A DNA stretch of 54,882 bases from Lachnospiraceae bacterium. Lineage in GTDB: Bacteria > Bacillota > Clostridia > Lachnospirales > Lachnospiraceae. The position numbers were made by a program, and so were the translations under genes. The first letter of the stretch is position 1, and every line of letters begins with the position of its first letter. Under the pieces are notes generated by a model that was not told where the DNA came from, ran no database searches, and saw only the letters and a program-made list of their open reading frames with translations. The stretch is taken from assembly GCA_017526745.1 (NCBI GenBank), contig JAFXQX010000035.1:1-54882 (forward strand), in the 5' to 3' direction. Positions 33,437-42,099 of the stretch are shown piece by piece.

Positions 33437-34792
33437 TTACACCCCTTGTTTTGCATCTCTGATGCGTCCGTGAAGATAAGTATAATATCTCCACCATGCG
33501 GTCAGGCCGCTTACCACCCATACGACGCCTGCAGATACCCAGATACCTGTCGCGCCCATTCCCATATACGATGTCATCAGTATCGGAAGAGTGAATCGAC
33601 CGATCACTTCGACTATTCCGTTAAACAGTGCAAAGAACGCATCACCGACCCCCATGAGAACTCCTCTTACAACATAAATAAGACCGAGTGCGGGATAGAA
33701 CAGGCTGGTTATCCTAAGCCCCATCCCTCCGAGCCGGATGACGCGCTCATCGGTTACAAACAGCCCCGTTATAGCTTCTCCGAACAGCTGCATCGAAAGT
33801 ATCATAACAGCAGTAAGGACGAGCATGATAATGAGTCCTTTAATATATCCTTCATATACCCTGTCGTTTTTTCTGGCCCCGTAGTTCTGGCCGCAGAATG
33901 TGGCAAGCGATGCGCCGAGCGTTGTATACGGCTGATGTATCAGCTGCTCGATTCGGTTTGTAGCGGTAAATGCAGCGATCACAACAGTACCGTAAGCGTT
34001 TACAACACGCTGCACGGCCATGCCCGATATCGAGATGAGTGCGAACTGGAGCGACATCGGAACTCCCAGCTTTATGACCATGAGGCACATCCGTGCCTGC
34101 AGGATAAAATCATGCCGCGTCAGTTTAAAATACGGATTGACTTTGCAGGCAAATACAAAGCACCCGGCCGATGCGGCAAACTGCGCGATTATCGTTGCAA
34201 GAGCAACACCCCTGACGCCCATCTTCAGATTGTATACGAATATGATATCAAGCCCGACATTGAACAGAGTCGAAAAGATCAGGAAGTAAAGCGGAGTCCT
34301 GGAGTCTCCGAGAGCCCTCAGTATTGAAGCCAGGTAGTTATATATTGAAACGAACAACAGTCCCAGGCACATGTACCGAATGTAAAGCGAGGCATCGCCA
34401 ATTATGTCGTCGGGAGTCGCCATTATGCGCAAAATGGCTGAAGAACAGAAGAATCCGATCGTACCGAACAGAACGGGAACGATCATCATTATGAATCCCG
34501 TATTTACGATGCATCGTCTGACGCTTTCGTCATCACCCGCGCCGTAGTACTGGGAGACGATGATACCCCCTCCGTTGGCGATCCCGTTGCAAAGGGCAAA
34601 GAACAAAAAGGTTATGGATGCACTGGCCCCGACGGATGCAAGCGCATCGGGCCCGACAAAACGTCCGACGATAACCGAATCCGCAATGTTATATATCTGT
34701 TGAAAAATGTTTCCGATCAGTGCGGGAAGGCTGAACAGTAAAATGTGCCCAACAGCGCTCCCGACCGTCATATCGGTAATATGATCTTTCAT
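33437..34792 (-). CDS. MATE-family efflux transporter
   Basis: A 451-residue exporter with about twelve TM helices. Family motifs include LFSLPALIGNIFQQIYNIADSVIVGRFVG in pieces (SLPALIGNIFQQIYN, DSVIVGRFVG), MATPDDIIGDASLYIRYMCLG and the second-half GASLATFCGQNYGARKNDRV. ATG 34792 is chosen because GAAAGG lies upstream and homology starts at DMTVGS; a longer frame from 34867 has no ribosome site. MATE proteins use Na+ or H+ to expel cationic drugs or metabolites. It leads a two-gene operon with the diguanylate cyclase. Confidence 0.93.
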   Translation of the reverse strand: MKDHITDMTVGSAVGHILLFSLPALIGNIFQQIYNIADSVIVGRFVGPDALASVGASASITFLFFALCNGIANGGGIIVSQYYGAGDDESVRRCIVNTGFIMMIVPVLFGTIGFFCSSAILRIMATPDDIIGDASLYIRYMCLGLLFVSIYNYLASILRALGDSRTPLYFLIFSTLFNVGLDIIFVYNLKMGVRGVALATIIAQFAASAGCFVFACKVNPYFKLTRHDFILQARMCLMVIKLGVPMSLQFALISISGMAVQRVVNAYGTVVIAAFTATNRIEQLIHQPYTTLGASLATFCGQNYGARKNDRVYEGYIKGLIIMLVLTAVMILSMQLFGEAITGLFVTDERVIRLGGMGLRITSLFYPALGLIYVVRGVLMGVGDAFFALFNGIVEVIGRFTLPILMTSYMGMGATGIWVSAGVVWVVSGLTAWWRYYTYLHGRIRDAKQGV

Positions 34793-34812
34793 GTTAATAG
34801 GGCCTTTCGGGC

Positions 34813-34841
34813 TTGTAATTGGATAAATCTGATGATAACAT
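34813..34841 (+). promoter_or_regulatory. Possible promoter for the YhhQ-like gene
   Basis: TTGTAA (34813-34818) and TAACAT (34836-34841) are 17 bases apart in the divergent gap from the MATE gene. No riboswitch-like structure was recognised in the following leader. Confidence 0.4.
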
Positions 34842-34889
34842 AAAGCCGTTGAGAAATAAATGTGCAAATATGGCAGTGTAGAGGTTTAG

Positions 34890-35561
34890 ATGGAAGAAAG
34901 AAAATACTCTGAAGTATTTACCTTATTGGGAATGATCTTTGTGGCAAGCCTTCTTGTTTCGAACCTTATCGCAGGCAAGGTGTGGGCCGTCTGCGCCGAT
35001 ATAACGGTGCCCGCATCTGTCATTTTGTTTCCCCTGACATATATCATTTCCGATATGATCACGGAAATATACGGATTTGCCAAGACCAAAGCTATCATCT
35101 GGGCCGGCTTTGCCTGCAATCTGATAGCGGTCATTGCATATGTGATAACGGTCGTTCTGCCTTATCCGAAATACTGGCTCGATCAGGATGCGTTTGCCGT
35201 GGTCTTCGGGCTGGCACCGAGAGTTCTTGTCGCATCCTTTGCCGGATATCTCTTCGGAGGATTTTCCAATACGATAGTAATGTCGAAGATGAAGGTCAGG
35301 ATGCACGGAAAACGACTGTGGGAGAGGCTTATCATATCCACACTCATAGGCGAGGCTCTTGACTCGGCCATCTTTGTTCTCGTTTCATTTGCGGGTGTGA
35401 TACCGGCATCTCATCTCTTCACGACGATCTTTTTCCAGTACATGTTCAAGGTGCTGTTCGAGATCGTTCTGATCCCCGTTACTTACTGGCTGATCAATAC
35501 CGTGAAGCGCAGAGAAGGTATCGACGTCTACGACTATAATGTCAAGTACAATGTGTTCTGA
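34890..35561 (+). CDS. Queuosine precursor transporter, VUT/YhhQ family
   Basis: A 223-residue protein with six hydrophobic helices. The family pattern is clear in SNLIAGKVWAV, PLTYIISDMITEIYGFAKTK and GEALDSAIFVLVSFAG. YhhQ imports a 7-deazaguanine precursor (preQ0/preQ1 or queuine) for tRNA queuosine. GAGG lies five bases before ATG 34890. The end overlaps the YfhO gene by 23 bases, so the two are translated together, although no functional link is obvious. Confidence 0.9.
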   Translation: MEERKYSEVFTLLGMIFVASLLVSNLIAGKVWAVCADITVPASVILFPLTYIISDMITEIYGFAKTKAIIWAGFACNLIAVIAYVITVVLPYPKYWLDQDAFAVVFGLAPRVLVASFAGYLFGGFSNTIVMSKMKVRMHGKRLWERLIISTLIGEALDSAIFVLVSFAGVIPASHLFTTIFFQYMFKVLFEIVLIPVTYWLINTVKRREGIDVYDYNVKYNVF

Positions 35562-38142
35562 CAGACCTTCCAAAGCGAAAATCCTCATATGCGCTTTTAT
35601 CATTCCTTTTGTCATGTCCGGCATCTTCTGGGCGCTGTGCCGGATGTATCCGTTCGGACCTTCGTCTATCCTGACGGGCGACATGAATGTCGAGTTCGTC
35701 AATTTCTATGCATATTTCATCAATACCCTTCACACAGACAATGATTGGTCATACATGCTGACGAAGACTCTCGGGGGCGATTTTCCGGGACTTGCGGCGT
35801 TCCAGCTACACGATCCGCTTCTGTTTATCCTTCTGCTGTTTCCCGGGGAAAAGATCATCGCCGGCATCGAGCTGATCTTTTCTATCCAGATAAGTATTGC
35901 GGGACTGTGTACTGCGGTGCTCCTTAACAACAGATACCGCACTTCGTGGGTCTCTCTCTTGTTTTCGACGGGATATGCATTCTGCTCGTTCTTCTTCGGA
36001 TATCTCGTACTGACGATCTACTTCGGCGCCATTGCGATCCTCCCGCTCGTCCTGTACTTTTTCCTTGAATTCATTGACAAAAAAGAGCGCCTTATACCGT
36101 TTATCTTATCTGCTGCTGCTCTTATCTATATCAATTATCACATGGGCTTCATGCTCGTTATCTTCCTTGTGATCCTGTATATCTCAAGAATAATAGCAGA
36201 TGCGGGTGCGGCAAAGAGACTGGGATTGCTCGCGCTTTCCGGGATCACGGTACTTCTTATCGACGGATTCTTCCTGCTCCGCACGGGCCTGTCGCTTATC
36301 GGCGAGAAGACTACGACCGGTGCCGATTACGGGGTATACAGACGGTTTCCGATGAACGAAGTGTTTGCGGGCCTGTTTGCCGCATGTTCCAGGAATGATC
36401 TGCGGCCTCTTATATACTGCTCGGTGGCGGCTTTTTTCTTTGCGGTCGTATACTTCATATCACCGCATGCCGGCAGGAGGGAAAAACTTGCAAACCTTTT
36501 TGTCCTGGCAGCTGTTGTCATCAGTATGTGGATAAACGTACTTGATGCCGTGTGGCATGGGTTCAACAATCCCGAGGGATTTTACTGGAGATACGCATAC
36601 TATGTCAGCATCATTCTTGTCGTTCTCGGATATAAAGGTTTTCTGAGCCTTCTTGATGAAAGCGGGGGCGAACGAAGGATCAGGACCGTTGCGGTCTCTT
36701 CGGGCATCATCATCCTCTATATGGTATGGCTTCGCATCAGGCAGAATCCATACCTTGACACCAAACGGTTCATCATCAATCTTCTGATCGTGGCGGTGAT
36801 ATCGGCAGCCTCGTTTGCAATGGTAAAAGGCGGCAGGATAAGGATCGCGGCTTTTGTCCTGTTGTTTCTTCTTACGCTTCCGGAGATGCTTTATAACGCA
36901 AAGACCGCATATTTTTGTCTCAACTCTGAGGACGGACAGTTTCCGAAGGCGGCCGACTTTTTTGAAGAGTACCGCGAGATAGGAGGCGCCGTCTCCGACA
37001 TCAAACAGGAGGACAAGGGATTTTATCGGATAGAGAAGGATTTTGACAGAGGCATAAATGATCCCTCTATGTTTGACTACGTCGGCCTTTCACATGACAG
37101 CTCCTGTGAGAAGGACGAGATACTTGACTGGCTTGTCAATTTCGGGTTCTGCAAGACCGTATATTTTACGTACTATAACGGCGGCAGCACTTCTTTCGTT
37201 GATAACCTCTTCGGGATCAGATATTACATCTCCCGTTTTGACAGCGTGGAGAAACCTTATGAGAAGATTCCCCGCAGCGGTAAATACTATGTGTACCGTA
37301 ACGACAATGCTCTTCCGATGGCATACATTGCCCCGGAAGGACTGGCGGATCTGGACCTTTCATCCGGCAGCACTTTTGAAAAACAAAACCGGATAGCATC
37401 GTTCTGGATCGGTGAGCCGGTTCTTATCGGCGCGGATTATTCGGTATCGACGGATGGCGCAAAGGAGTCGGGAAAGGGTCATTATGAGCGTACTGCGGAT
37501 GAGGGATACATAGTCTATGATATAAGGGTCACTTCAGAAGAGCCGCTGTATTTTTACTTCTACGCTCCGGGCCGGCAGGACGGGGAAGTATATGTGAACG
37601 GCGAGTCAAGAGACGTCTACTTTACGGTCAATCACTGGAACACTTTATGTGCCGGAAGATACAGCATCGGTGATACTCTTGAGATCAGGATGAAGATACT
37701 CGGCGACAGCCTTGATATCGATGAGGCGTGCTTCTTCTACGAGGATGCATCCGCTCTTTCAAACTGGTCGGAGGCGGCCGCAAAGCTTAACGGATCGATC
37801 GGGGATGTCGAAAAGATAAAAAGCTCACATTTCAGATTTACGACGGATACGGACAGCGACCGGACCGTTATAGTATCCGTTCCTTATGAGCCGGCATGGA
37901 CAGTCACCTGCGACGGGACAAGGCTTGAGACCAGACGCGCCATGGGCATGCTCGAGTCATTTACGGTTCCCGAAGGTGAGCATGTTATCGAAATGAGGTA
38001 TACTCCGGCAGGAACGGCGGCTGGTATCGCACTTACAACGGCTGGTATACTGCTGTTCGTGATATTATTTTTCACAAGGGAAGGCTCTCCTTTTCAGGAA
38101 AAATTGTTGAAAAGGTCGAAAATATCAAAAATTCGGAAATGA
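35539..38142 (+). CDS. YfhO-family membrane protein
   Basis: An 867-residue multi-span membrane protein. About twelve TM helices lie in residues 15-460, beginning with the loop GPSSILTGDMNVEFVNFYAYF and DWSYMLTKTLGGDFPG that typify YfhO, and a large outer region (about 470-830) before a last TM helix (GTAAGIALTTAGILLFVILFF in pieces). YfhO proteins are GT-C-like and in Firmicutes help to add sugars to teichoic acids or lipids. ATG 35539 overlaps the upstream gene; ATG 35551 is an alternative. The final residues are basic (KLLKRSKISKIRK). Confidence 0.9.
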   Translation: MSSTMCSDRPSKAKILICAFIIPFVMSGIFWALCRMYPFGPSSILTGDMNVEFVNFYAYFINTLHTDNDWSYMLTKTLGGDFPGLAAFQLHDPLLFILLLFPGEKIIAGIELIFSIQISIAGLCTAVLLNNRYRTSWVSLLFSTGYAFCSFFFGYLVLTIYFGAIAILPLVLYFFLEFIDKKERLIPFILSAAALIYINYHMGFMLVIFLVILYISRIIADAGAAKRLGLLALSGITVLLIDGFFLLRTGLSLIGEKTTTGADYGVYRRFPMNEVFAGLFAACSRNDLRPLIYCSVAAFFFAVVYFISPHAGRREKLANLFVLAAVVISMWINVLDAVWHGFNNPEGFYWRYAYYVSIILVVLGYKGFLSLLDESGGERRIRTVAVSSGIIILYMVWLRIRQNPYLDTKRFIINLLIVAVISAASFAMVKGGRIRIAAFVLLFLLTLPEMLYNAKTAYFCLNSEDGQFPKAADFFEEYREIGGAVSDIKQEDKGFYRIEKDFDRGINDPSMFDYVGLSHDSSCEKDEILDWLVNFGFCKTVYFTYYNGGSTSFVDNLFGIRYYISRFDSVEKPYEKIPRSGKYYVYRNDNALPMAYIAPEGLADLDLSSGSTFEKQNRIASFWIGEPVLIGADYSVSTDGAKESGKGHYERTADEGYIVYDIRVTSEEPLYFYFYAPGRQDGEVYVNGESRDVYFTVNHWNTLCAGRYSIGDTLEIRMKILGDSLDIDEACFFYEDASALSNWSEAAAKLNGSIGDVEKIKSSHFRFTTDTDSDRTVIVSVPYEPAWTVTCDGTRLETRRAMGMLESFTVPEGEHVIEMRYTPAGTAAGIALTTAGILLFVILFFTREGSPFQEKLLKRSKISKIRK

Positions 38143-38163
38143 CGTATAAAAATCAGATGATTT

Positions 38164-38172
38164 TGCTATACT
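38164..38172 (+). promoter_or_regulatory. Extended -10 promoter for the Na/Pi symporter gene
   Basis: TG-C-TATACT forms an extended -10 element 37 bases upstream of ATG 38210. No convincing -35 box is present. Confidence 0.5.
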
Positions 38173-38209
38173 GTAGTTGTTGCATCAGATGATATTCGAG
38201 GAATAAATA

Positions 38210-40030
38210 ATGTACATTTTCAGTGCGATCTCACTGCTGGGCGGACTGGCCCTGTTCCTTTACGGAATGAGACTTATGGGTAACAACCTTAAGGAGAGTT
38301 CGTCGGGAACGCTGAAGATCGTTATAGGCAAGATCACAGACAACCCTCTTAAAGCTTTTGTTCTCGGGATGATCATAACTGCGATCATCCAGTCATCAAC
38401 GGCAACCATCGTTATCACATCAGGTCTTGTGGCAGCGGGCGTTCTCTCGCTTGACCAGTCACTGGGCATCATAATCGGAGCCAACGTCGGCACGACGATC
38501 ACGGGTCAGATCATCAGACTTCTTGACCTGAATGCGGAAAGCGGATCGTTCCTTCAGTTTTTCCAACCGTCAACACTTGCACCGCTCGCACTTATAATCG
38601 GTATCATACTGATAATGGGATTCAAGTTCAAAAGAGCGGACAACATAGGAAATATCGCAGTCGGATTCGGTATTCTCTTTACCGGACTTATGAATATGAC
38701 GAGTGCCGTTACGGCTTTTTCCGGGAGCGGAATGGTGGACCGCCTGTTCGAGAACATGGGCAACAATCCGGTCATCGGATACTTAACGGGTGCTTCGATC
38801 GCATTCGTACTCCAGAGTTCCTCGGCAACGATCGGTATGCTGCAGGCATTCTCACAGGCCGGCAATATCCCGTTCAAGGTCGTATACGTTGTCATAGTAG
38901 GTGTATACCTCGGTGATTGTGTTACGACCGGTATAGTCTGTTCCATCGGAGCCAAGGCCGATTCCAAGAAAGTCGGTATGATAAACATCCTGTACAACAT
39001 AGCAAAGACAGTGCTCGTTCTTGTGACCGTTACGATCCTCTATCATACGGGGATAATCGACGGACTGTGGAACAAAGTCATGCGTTCGGGCGATATCGCA
39101 AACGCAAACAGTATATTTAATCTTGTGTGCGCCGTTGTTCTTCTTCCGGTGAGCAAGCTCATCAAGAACTGTGCGGACAGGATCATCAAGGATGATCCGA
39201 CGTCAAAGGGCAAGTATGCCGATAAGGTTACGGCACTCAACCCCGTTTTCTTCAGGACCCCCGCCATCGCATTCGGAGGATGTTATGATGTCCTGACGAT
39301 AATGTTCAATGCCGCCAAGGAAAACATCGATAAGGCATTCCTTGCCATAGAAGCTTACGACAGCGATCTTGTCAGCCAGATCCACGATGAGGAAGAGAAT
39401 ATAGATTATCTGACCGACCGTGTCGATAAATATCTGGTCCAGCTCGCCCCTTATGTTTCCGAGGACCTTCATATCCGTATCCTGAAACAGTATCACAAGT
39501 TTGTTTCGGAATTTGAGCATCTGGGAGATTATGCGGACAAGATGGCCGATGCAGCGACCACGCTTCATGAAGAGAGGATCGAATTTTCGGACACGGCCAA
39601 AGGAGAGATCGAGCTTACAAAGAAACTTGTCGGCGATATACTCGGGTATGCTTCCAAGGCGTTCGAGAAGAGAGATATAAGCGCCGCTTACCATATCGAA
39701 CCCAGCGTCAGCGTATTGCAGGATCTTGCATCCACGCTTCATGACAATCATCTTGTCAGACTGCGGGAGGGACAGTGTACCGTCCGTGCCGGCGTAATAT
39801 TCTCGGATATACTGGCAAACATCGAGAGGATCGGAAAGACCTGTTCCAACATCGGTATAGCGACCATTGCAAGGGTCAGCTCCGAGGTCGATAACCGCAG
39901 GCATTCTTACACATCATCCATTCATCAGGGCAAGAATGAAGAATATAACAAGGAATACGAGAGAGTGCATAAAGAATACTATGACACTCTTCTTACGATA
40001 GACGGCGAGACGGAGACGGTGGATGTTTAA
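38210..40030 (+). CDS. Na+/phosphate symporter with C-terminal PhoU-like domain
   Basis: A 606-residue protein of the NptA/PNaS family. Two inverted repeats bear the hallmark motifs QSSTATIVI (about residue 61) and QSSSATIGM (about 200), which form the sodium and phosphate sites. A PhoU-like helical domain occupies about residues 345-560 (IMFNAAKENIDKAFLAIEAYD, FEHLGDYADKMADAATTL). It imports inorganic phosphate with sodium. GAGGAA is upstream of ATG 38210, and the gene overlaps the DUF5662 gene by eight bases. Confidence 0.93.
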   Translation: MYIFSAISLLGGLALFLYGMRLMGNNLKESSSGTLKIVIGKITDNPLKAFVLGMIITAIIQSSTATIVITSGLVAAGVLSLDQSLGIIIGANVGTTITGQIIRLLDLNAESGSFLQFFQPSTLAPLALIIGIILIMGFKFKRADNIGNIAVGFGILFTGLMNMTSAVTAFSGSGMVDRLFENMGNNPVIGYLTGASIAFVLQSSSATIGMLQAFSQAGNIPFKVVYVVIVGVYLGDCVTTGIVCSIGAKADSKKVGMINILYNIAKTVLVLVTVTILYHTGIIDGLWNKVMRSGDIANANSIFNLVCAVVLLPVSKLIKNCADRIIKDDPTSKGKYADKVTALNPVFFRTPAIAFGGCYDVLTIMFNAAKENIDKAFLAIEAYDSDLVSQIHDEEENIDYLTDRVDKYLVQLAPYVSEDLHIRILKQYHKFVSEFEHLGDYADKMADAATTLHEERIEFSDTAKGEIELTKKLVGDILGYASKAFEKRDISAAYHIEPSVSVLQDLASTLHDNHLVRLREGQCTVRAGVIFSDILANIERIGKTCSNIGIATIARVSSEVDNRRHSYTSSIHQGKNEEYNKEYERVHKEYYDTLLTIDGETETVDV

Positions 40031-40616
40031 GCTTTTCAGACATATCAGAACGGTAAATGAACACCGGAGAGAAGTAAGACGCGGGTGTTTTAGGGTAGGA
40101 CTGTATATGCAGGGCCTTCTTCACGACCTCAGCAAGTATTCGCCCTCAGAACTGTTTGCCGGTGCCAGGTATTATCAGGGTTACCGCAGCCCCAACAATG
40201 CGGAGCGCGAGTCCAAGGGATATTCGGAAGCCTGGATACATCACAAGGGCAGGAACAAGCATCATTACGAGTACTGGACCGATTACAAGCCCGGGGGCGG
40301 CGAAGGAGAAGGCCACCTGATCCTTCCGGTCAGAATGCCGAAGCGCTATCTTGTTGAGATGTACGTGGACAGGGTTGCGGCCTCGGCAACCTACAATAAG
40401 GGTCATTTTACTTATGACCTTCCGCTCAGGTATTTCCAGAAGGGTGACTACACGAACCTGATGGAAGAGCATACAAGGCTTGAACTGGAAAAACTGTTAA
40501 AGATGCTCGCGTCAAACGGCCCGGAAGTGACGGAAGACTATATCAGAAATGTCATACTAAAACACTATCCCGGGGCAAGACTCGCAGAGGCGCTTCATAA
40601 ACGTAAGGCAAGATGA
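40023..40616 (+). CDS. DUF5662 family protein (HD-like)
   Basis: A 197-residue soluble protein. The family stretch LHDLSKYSPSELFAGARYYQGYRSP has an HD pair like that of the HD phosphohydrolase motif, and SEAWIHHKGRNKHHYEYW supplies more His residues that could bind metal. The gene overlaps the phosphate symporter and ends one base before nth. Catalytic activity as a metal phosphohydrolase is plausible but unproven. Confidence 0.85.
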   Translation: MFKLFRHIRTVNEHRREVRRGCFRVGLYMQGLLHDLSKYSPSELFAGARYYQGYRSPNNAERESKGYSEAWIHHKGRNKHHYEYWTDYKPGGGEGEGHLILPVRMPKRYLVEMYVDRVAASATYNKGHFTYDLPLRYFQKGDYTNLMEEHTRLELEKLLKMLASNGPEVTEDYIRNVILKHYPGARLAEALHKRKAR

Positions 40617-40617
40617 T

Positions 40618-41301
40618 ATGGCTTCTTCCAGGACCAGAGAGATTCTCGATATCTTTAGGGAAATGTATTCGGATGAGGTAAGGTGCTACCTTACACATGA
40701 AGATGCGTGGCAGCTGCTTGTGGCTACGATCCTTTCCGCACAGTGTACCGATGCAAGAGTCAATATGGTGACGCCCAGCCTGTTTGCCAAGTACCCCAAG
40801 ATCGCGGATTTTGCAGATGCAGACATTTCCGAACTTGAGCAGGATATCAGGCAGACGGGATTTTACCACAACAAGGCAAAGAACATCAAAGCATGTGCGG
40901 CGATGCTGCTTGACGAATACGACGGGATCGTTCCCTCGGATATAGATGACCTTACCCGGCTTCCCGGCGTCGGCCGTAAGACCGCAAATGTCATAAGGGG
41001 AAACATATTCGGGATCGAGAGCATCGTAGTTGATACGCATGTAAAGAGGATATCAAACAGACTCGGGTTTACAAAAGAAGATGATCCCGTAAAGATAGAA
41101 TACGAACTGATGAAGAAGATCCCGAAGGATCAGTGGATACTCATAAACATCTGGTTCATCACTTTTGGTCGGAGTTTGTGTACGGCACGGTCTCCAAAAT
41201 GTCAAGAATGTCGGCTGGCAGGATACTGCCGGGATCGTCAGGCGAAGGCTTCTGCGAAGAAGCAGCTTCTCCCTCAGAAGGATCATCATCGGAAAGCCTG
41301 A
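40618..41301 (+). CDS. nth: Endonuclease III
   Basis: A 227-residue DNA glycosylase/AP lyase for base-excision repair of oxidised pyrimidines. The helix-hairpin-helix motif LPGVGRKTANVI contains the catalytic Lys121, with Asp139 in VDTHVKR. The 4Fe-4S cluster is held by Cys188, Cys195, Cys198 and Cys204, spaced exactly as in E. coli. The tail after the last Cys is about 16 residues longer than in E. coli Nth. Residues 181-227, including the whole cluster, lie antisense to the end of the convergent gene. The gene follows DUF5662 by one base. Confidence 0.96.
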   Translation: MASSRTREILDIFREMYSDEVRCYLTHEDAWQLLVATILSAQCTDARVNMVTPSLFAKYPKIADFADADISELEQDIRQTGFYHNKAKNIKACAAMLLDEYDGIVPSDIDDLTRLPGVGRKTANVIRGNIFGIESIVVDTHVKRISNRLGFTKEDDPVKIEYELMKKIPKDQWILINIWFITFGRSLCTARSPKCQECRLAGYCRDRQAKASAKKQLLPQKDHHRKA

Positions 41302-41926
41302 TAACGGCAGATGTGTGAGCATCAAGTATATCCTGGAGTTTTGAGATGGTCGAGTTTCTGGTGAGCGATCTGATATTGCCGGCACAGTTTATGAGACGCT
41401 GTATCTCGACGTACAGACCCTTCTCGGCATATATCTCGGCAAGCGTCGTGTAGTTGAGTGACAGATCGGTACCGATGTTGATCCCCGTATTAAGCGTTGC
41501 GACTGCTTCATCGGTATGTCCCGCATTTTTGTATTCGCATCCGAGGTCGAGGATAGCCTTGCAGACCGACGTGAAGTTCTGATCGTACTCGGACAGGATC
41601 GGAAGATTCGGGGCGCCGTATGTAAGCTTCAGATCCGTATTGGATATGCCGGTAAGGTTTACGATCTTTTTTTCGGAAAGATCCTTTATCTGACCGATAA
41701 GGGCCGCGCACTTTTCATTGACGGCAGGTTCCGGTGCCGGTATTGATTCGAGGGGGATCTTTATAAAATCAAGGTCGTCGAGAGGCTTTTTCAGTGTGTT
41801 GTTGGCACGACGCTCCCGCTCGGTAAAGCTTTTCAGGCCGTCATCGGGATTTTTAAGTGTCGACTTCATGAATATGAAAATGAACGCGGCAACCACCACA
41901 ATGGTTGTAAACAGTGGAGATATCAT
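41159..41926 (-). CDS. Membrane-anchored TPR-like protein of unknown function
   Basis: A 255-residue protein that I cannot name. It begins with one TM anchor (SPLFTTIVVVAAFIFIFM) and continues in a long helical region with a repeat-like ILDLGCEYKNAGHTDEAVATLNTGINIGTDLSLNYTTLAEIYAEKGL in pieces (LDLGCEYKNAGHTDEAVATL, YTTLAEIYAEKG), which fits TPR packing. The tail is acidic and disordered (DDDPSEGEAASSQKPSPDDPG). The last 143 bases overlap nth tail to tail. Synonymous-like composition and a usable ribosome site (AGGT) support it as real. It may hold a partner at the inner membrane. Confidence 0.7.
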   Translation of the reverse strand: MISPLFTTIVVVAAFIFIFMKSTLKNPDDGLKSFTERERRANNTLKKPLDDLDFIKIPLESIPAPEPAVNEKCAALIGQIKDLSEKKIVNLTGISNTDLKLTYGAPNLPILSEYDQNFTSVCKAILDLGCEYKNAGHTDEAVATLNTGINIGTDLSLNYTTLAEIYAEKGLYVEIQRLINCAGNIRSLTRNSTISKLQDILDAHTSAVIRLSDDDPSEGEAASSQKPSPDDPGSILPADILDILETVPYTNSDQK

Positions 41927-41933
41927 TTATAAT
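41905..41933 (+). promoter_or_regulatory. Promoter of the small-peptide/VanW operon
   Basis: TTGTAA (41905-41910) and a perfect TATAAT (41928-41933) are 17 bases apart. It overlaps the start codon of the divergent TPR-like gene at 41926. The transcript should begin near 41940. Confidence 0.65.
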
Positions 41934-41964
41934 TACCTATTAATACTCTGGTGAGGAAAATCAC

Positions 41965-42072
41965 ATGATGAACTTTCGAAACAAAAAAACAAAACAGGCA
42001 GTATCGGCGGTGATCATAGCGATCCTCGTCCTTGCGATGCTTGTTCCGATGTTAATGTATCTTGTATCATAA
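41965..42072 (+). CDS. 35-residue single-span membrane protein
   Basis: A small gene with a strong GTGAGG (41951-41956) eight bases before ATG 41965 and its own stop. The basic start MMNFRNKKTKQAV is followed by one hydrophobic helix (VIIAILVLAMLVPMLMYLV) to the end. The arrangement of a basic cytoplasmic end and one membrane span resembles the Prli42-type small membrane proteins of Firmicutes, but the resemblance is only general. It is the first gene of the VanW operon and 27 bases upstream of the VanW start. Confidence 0.7.
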   Translation: MMNFRNKKTKQAVSAVIIAILVLAMLVPMLMYLVS

Positions 42073-42099
42073 ACAAAATAAAAAGGTGTGTCAATTACG

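Noticed and set aside
33446-34327. A 293-codon + strand open frame inside the MATE gene
   Set aside because: It is antisense to a clear transporter gene, rich in His, Tyr and Ser as expected for a shadow frame, and without a promoter or ribosome site.
34793-34889. A preQ1 riboswitch upstream of the queuosine-precursor transporter
   Set aside because: The leader is short and I could not find the preQ1-I hairpin with its A-rich tail, or the pieces of the other classes.
39203-39904. A 233-codon minus-strand open frame inside the Na/Pi symporter gene
   Set aside because: It is antisense to the PhoU-like domain and matches no family.
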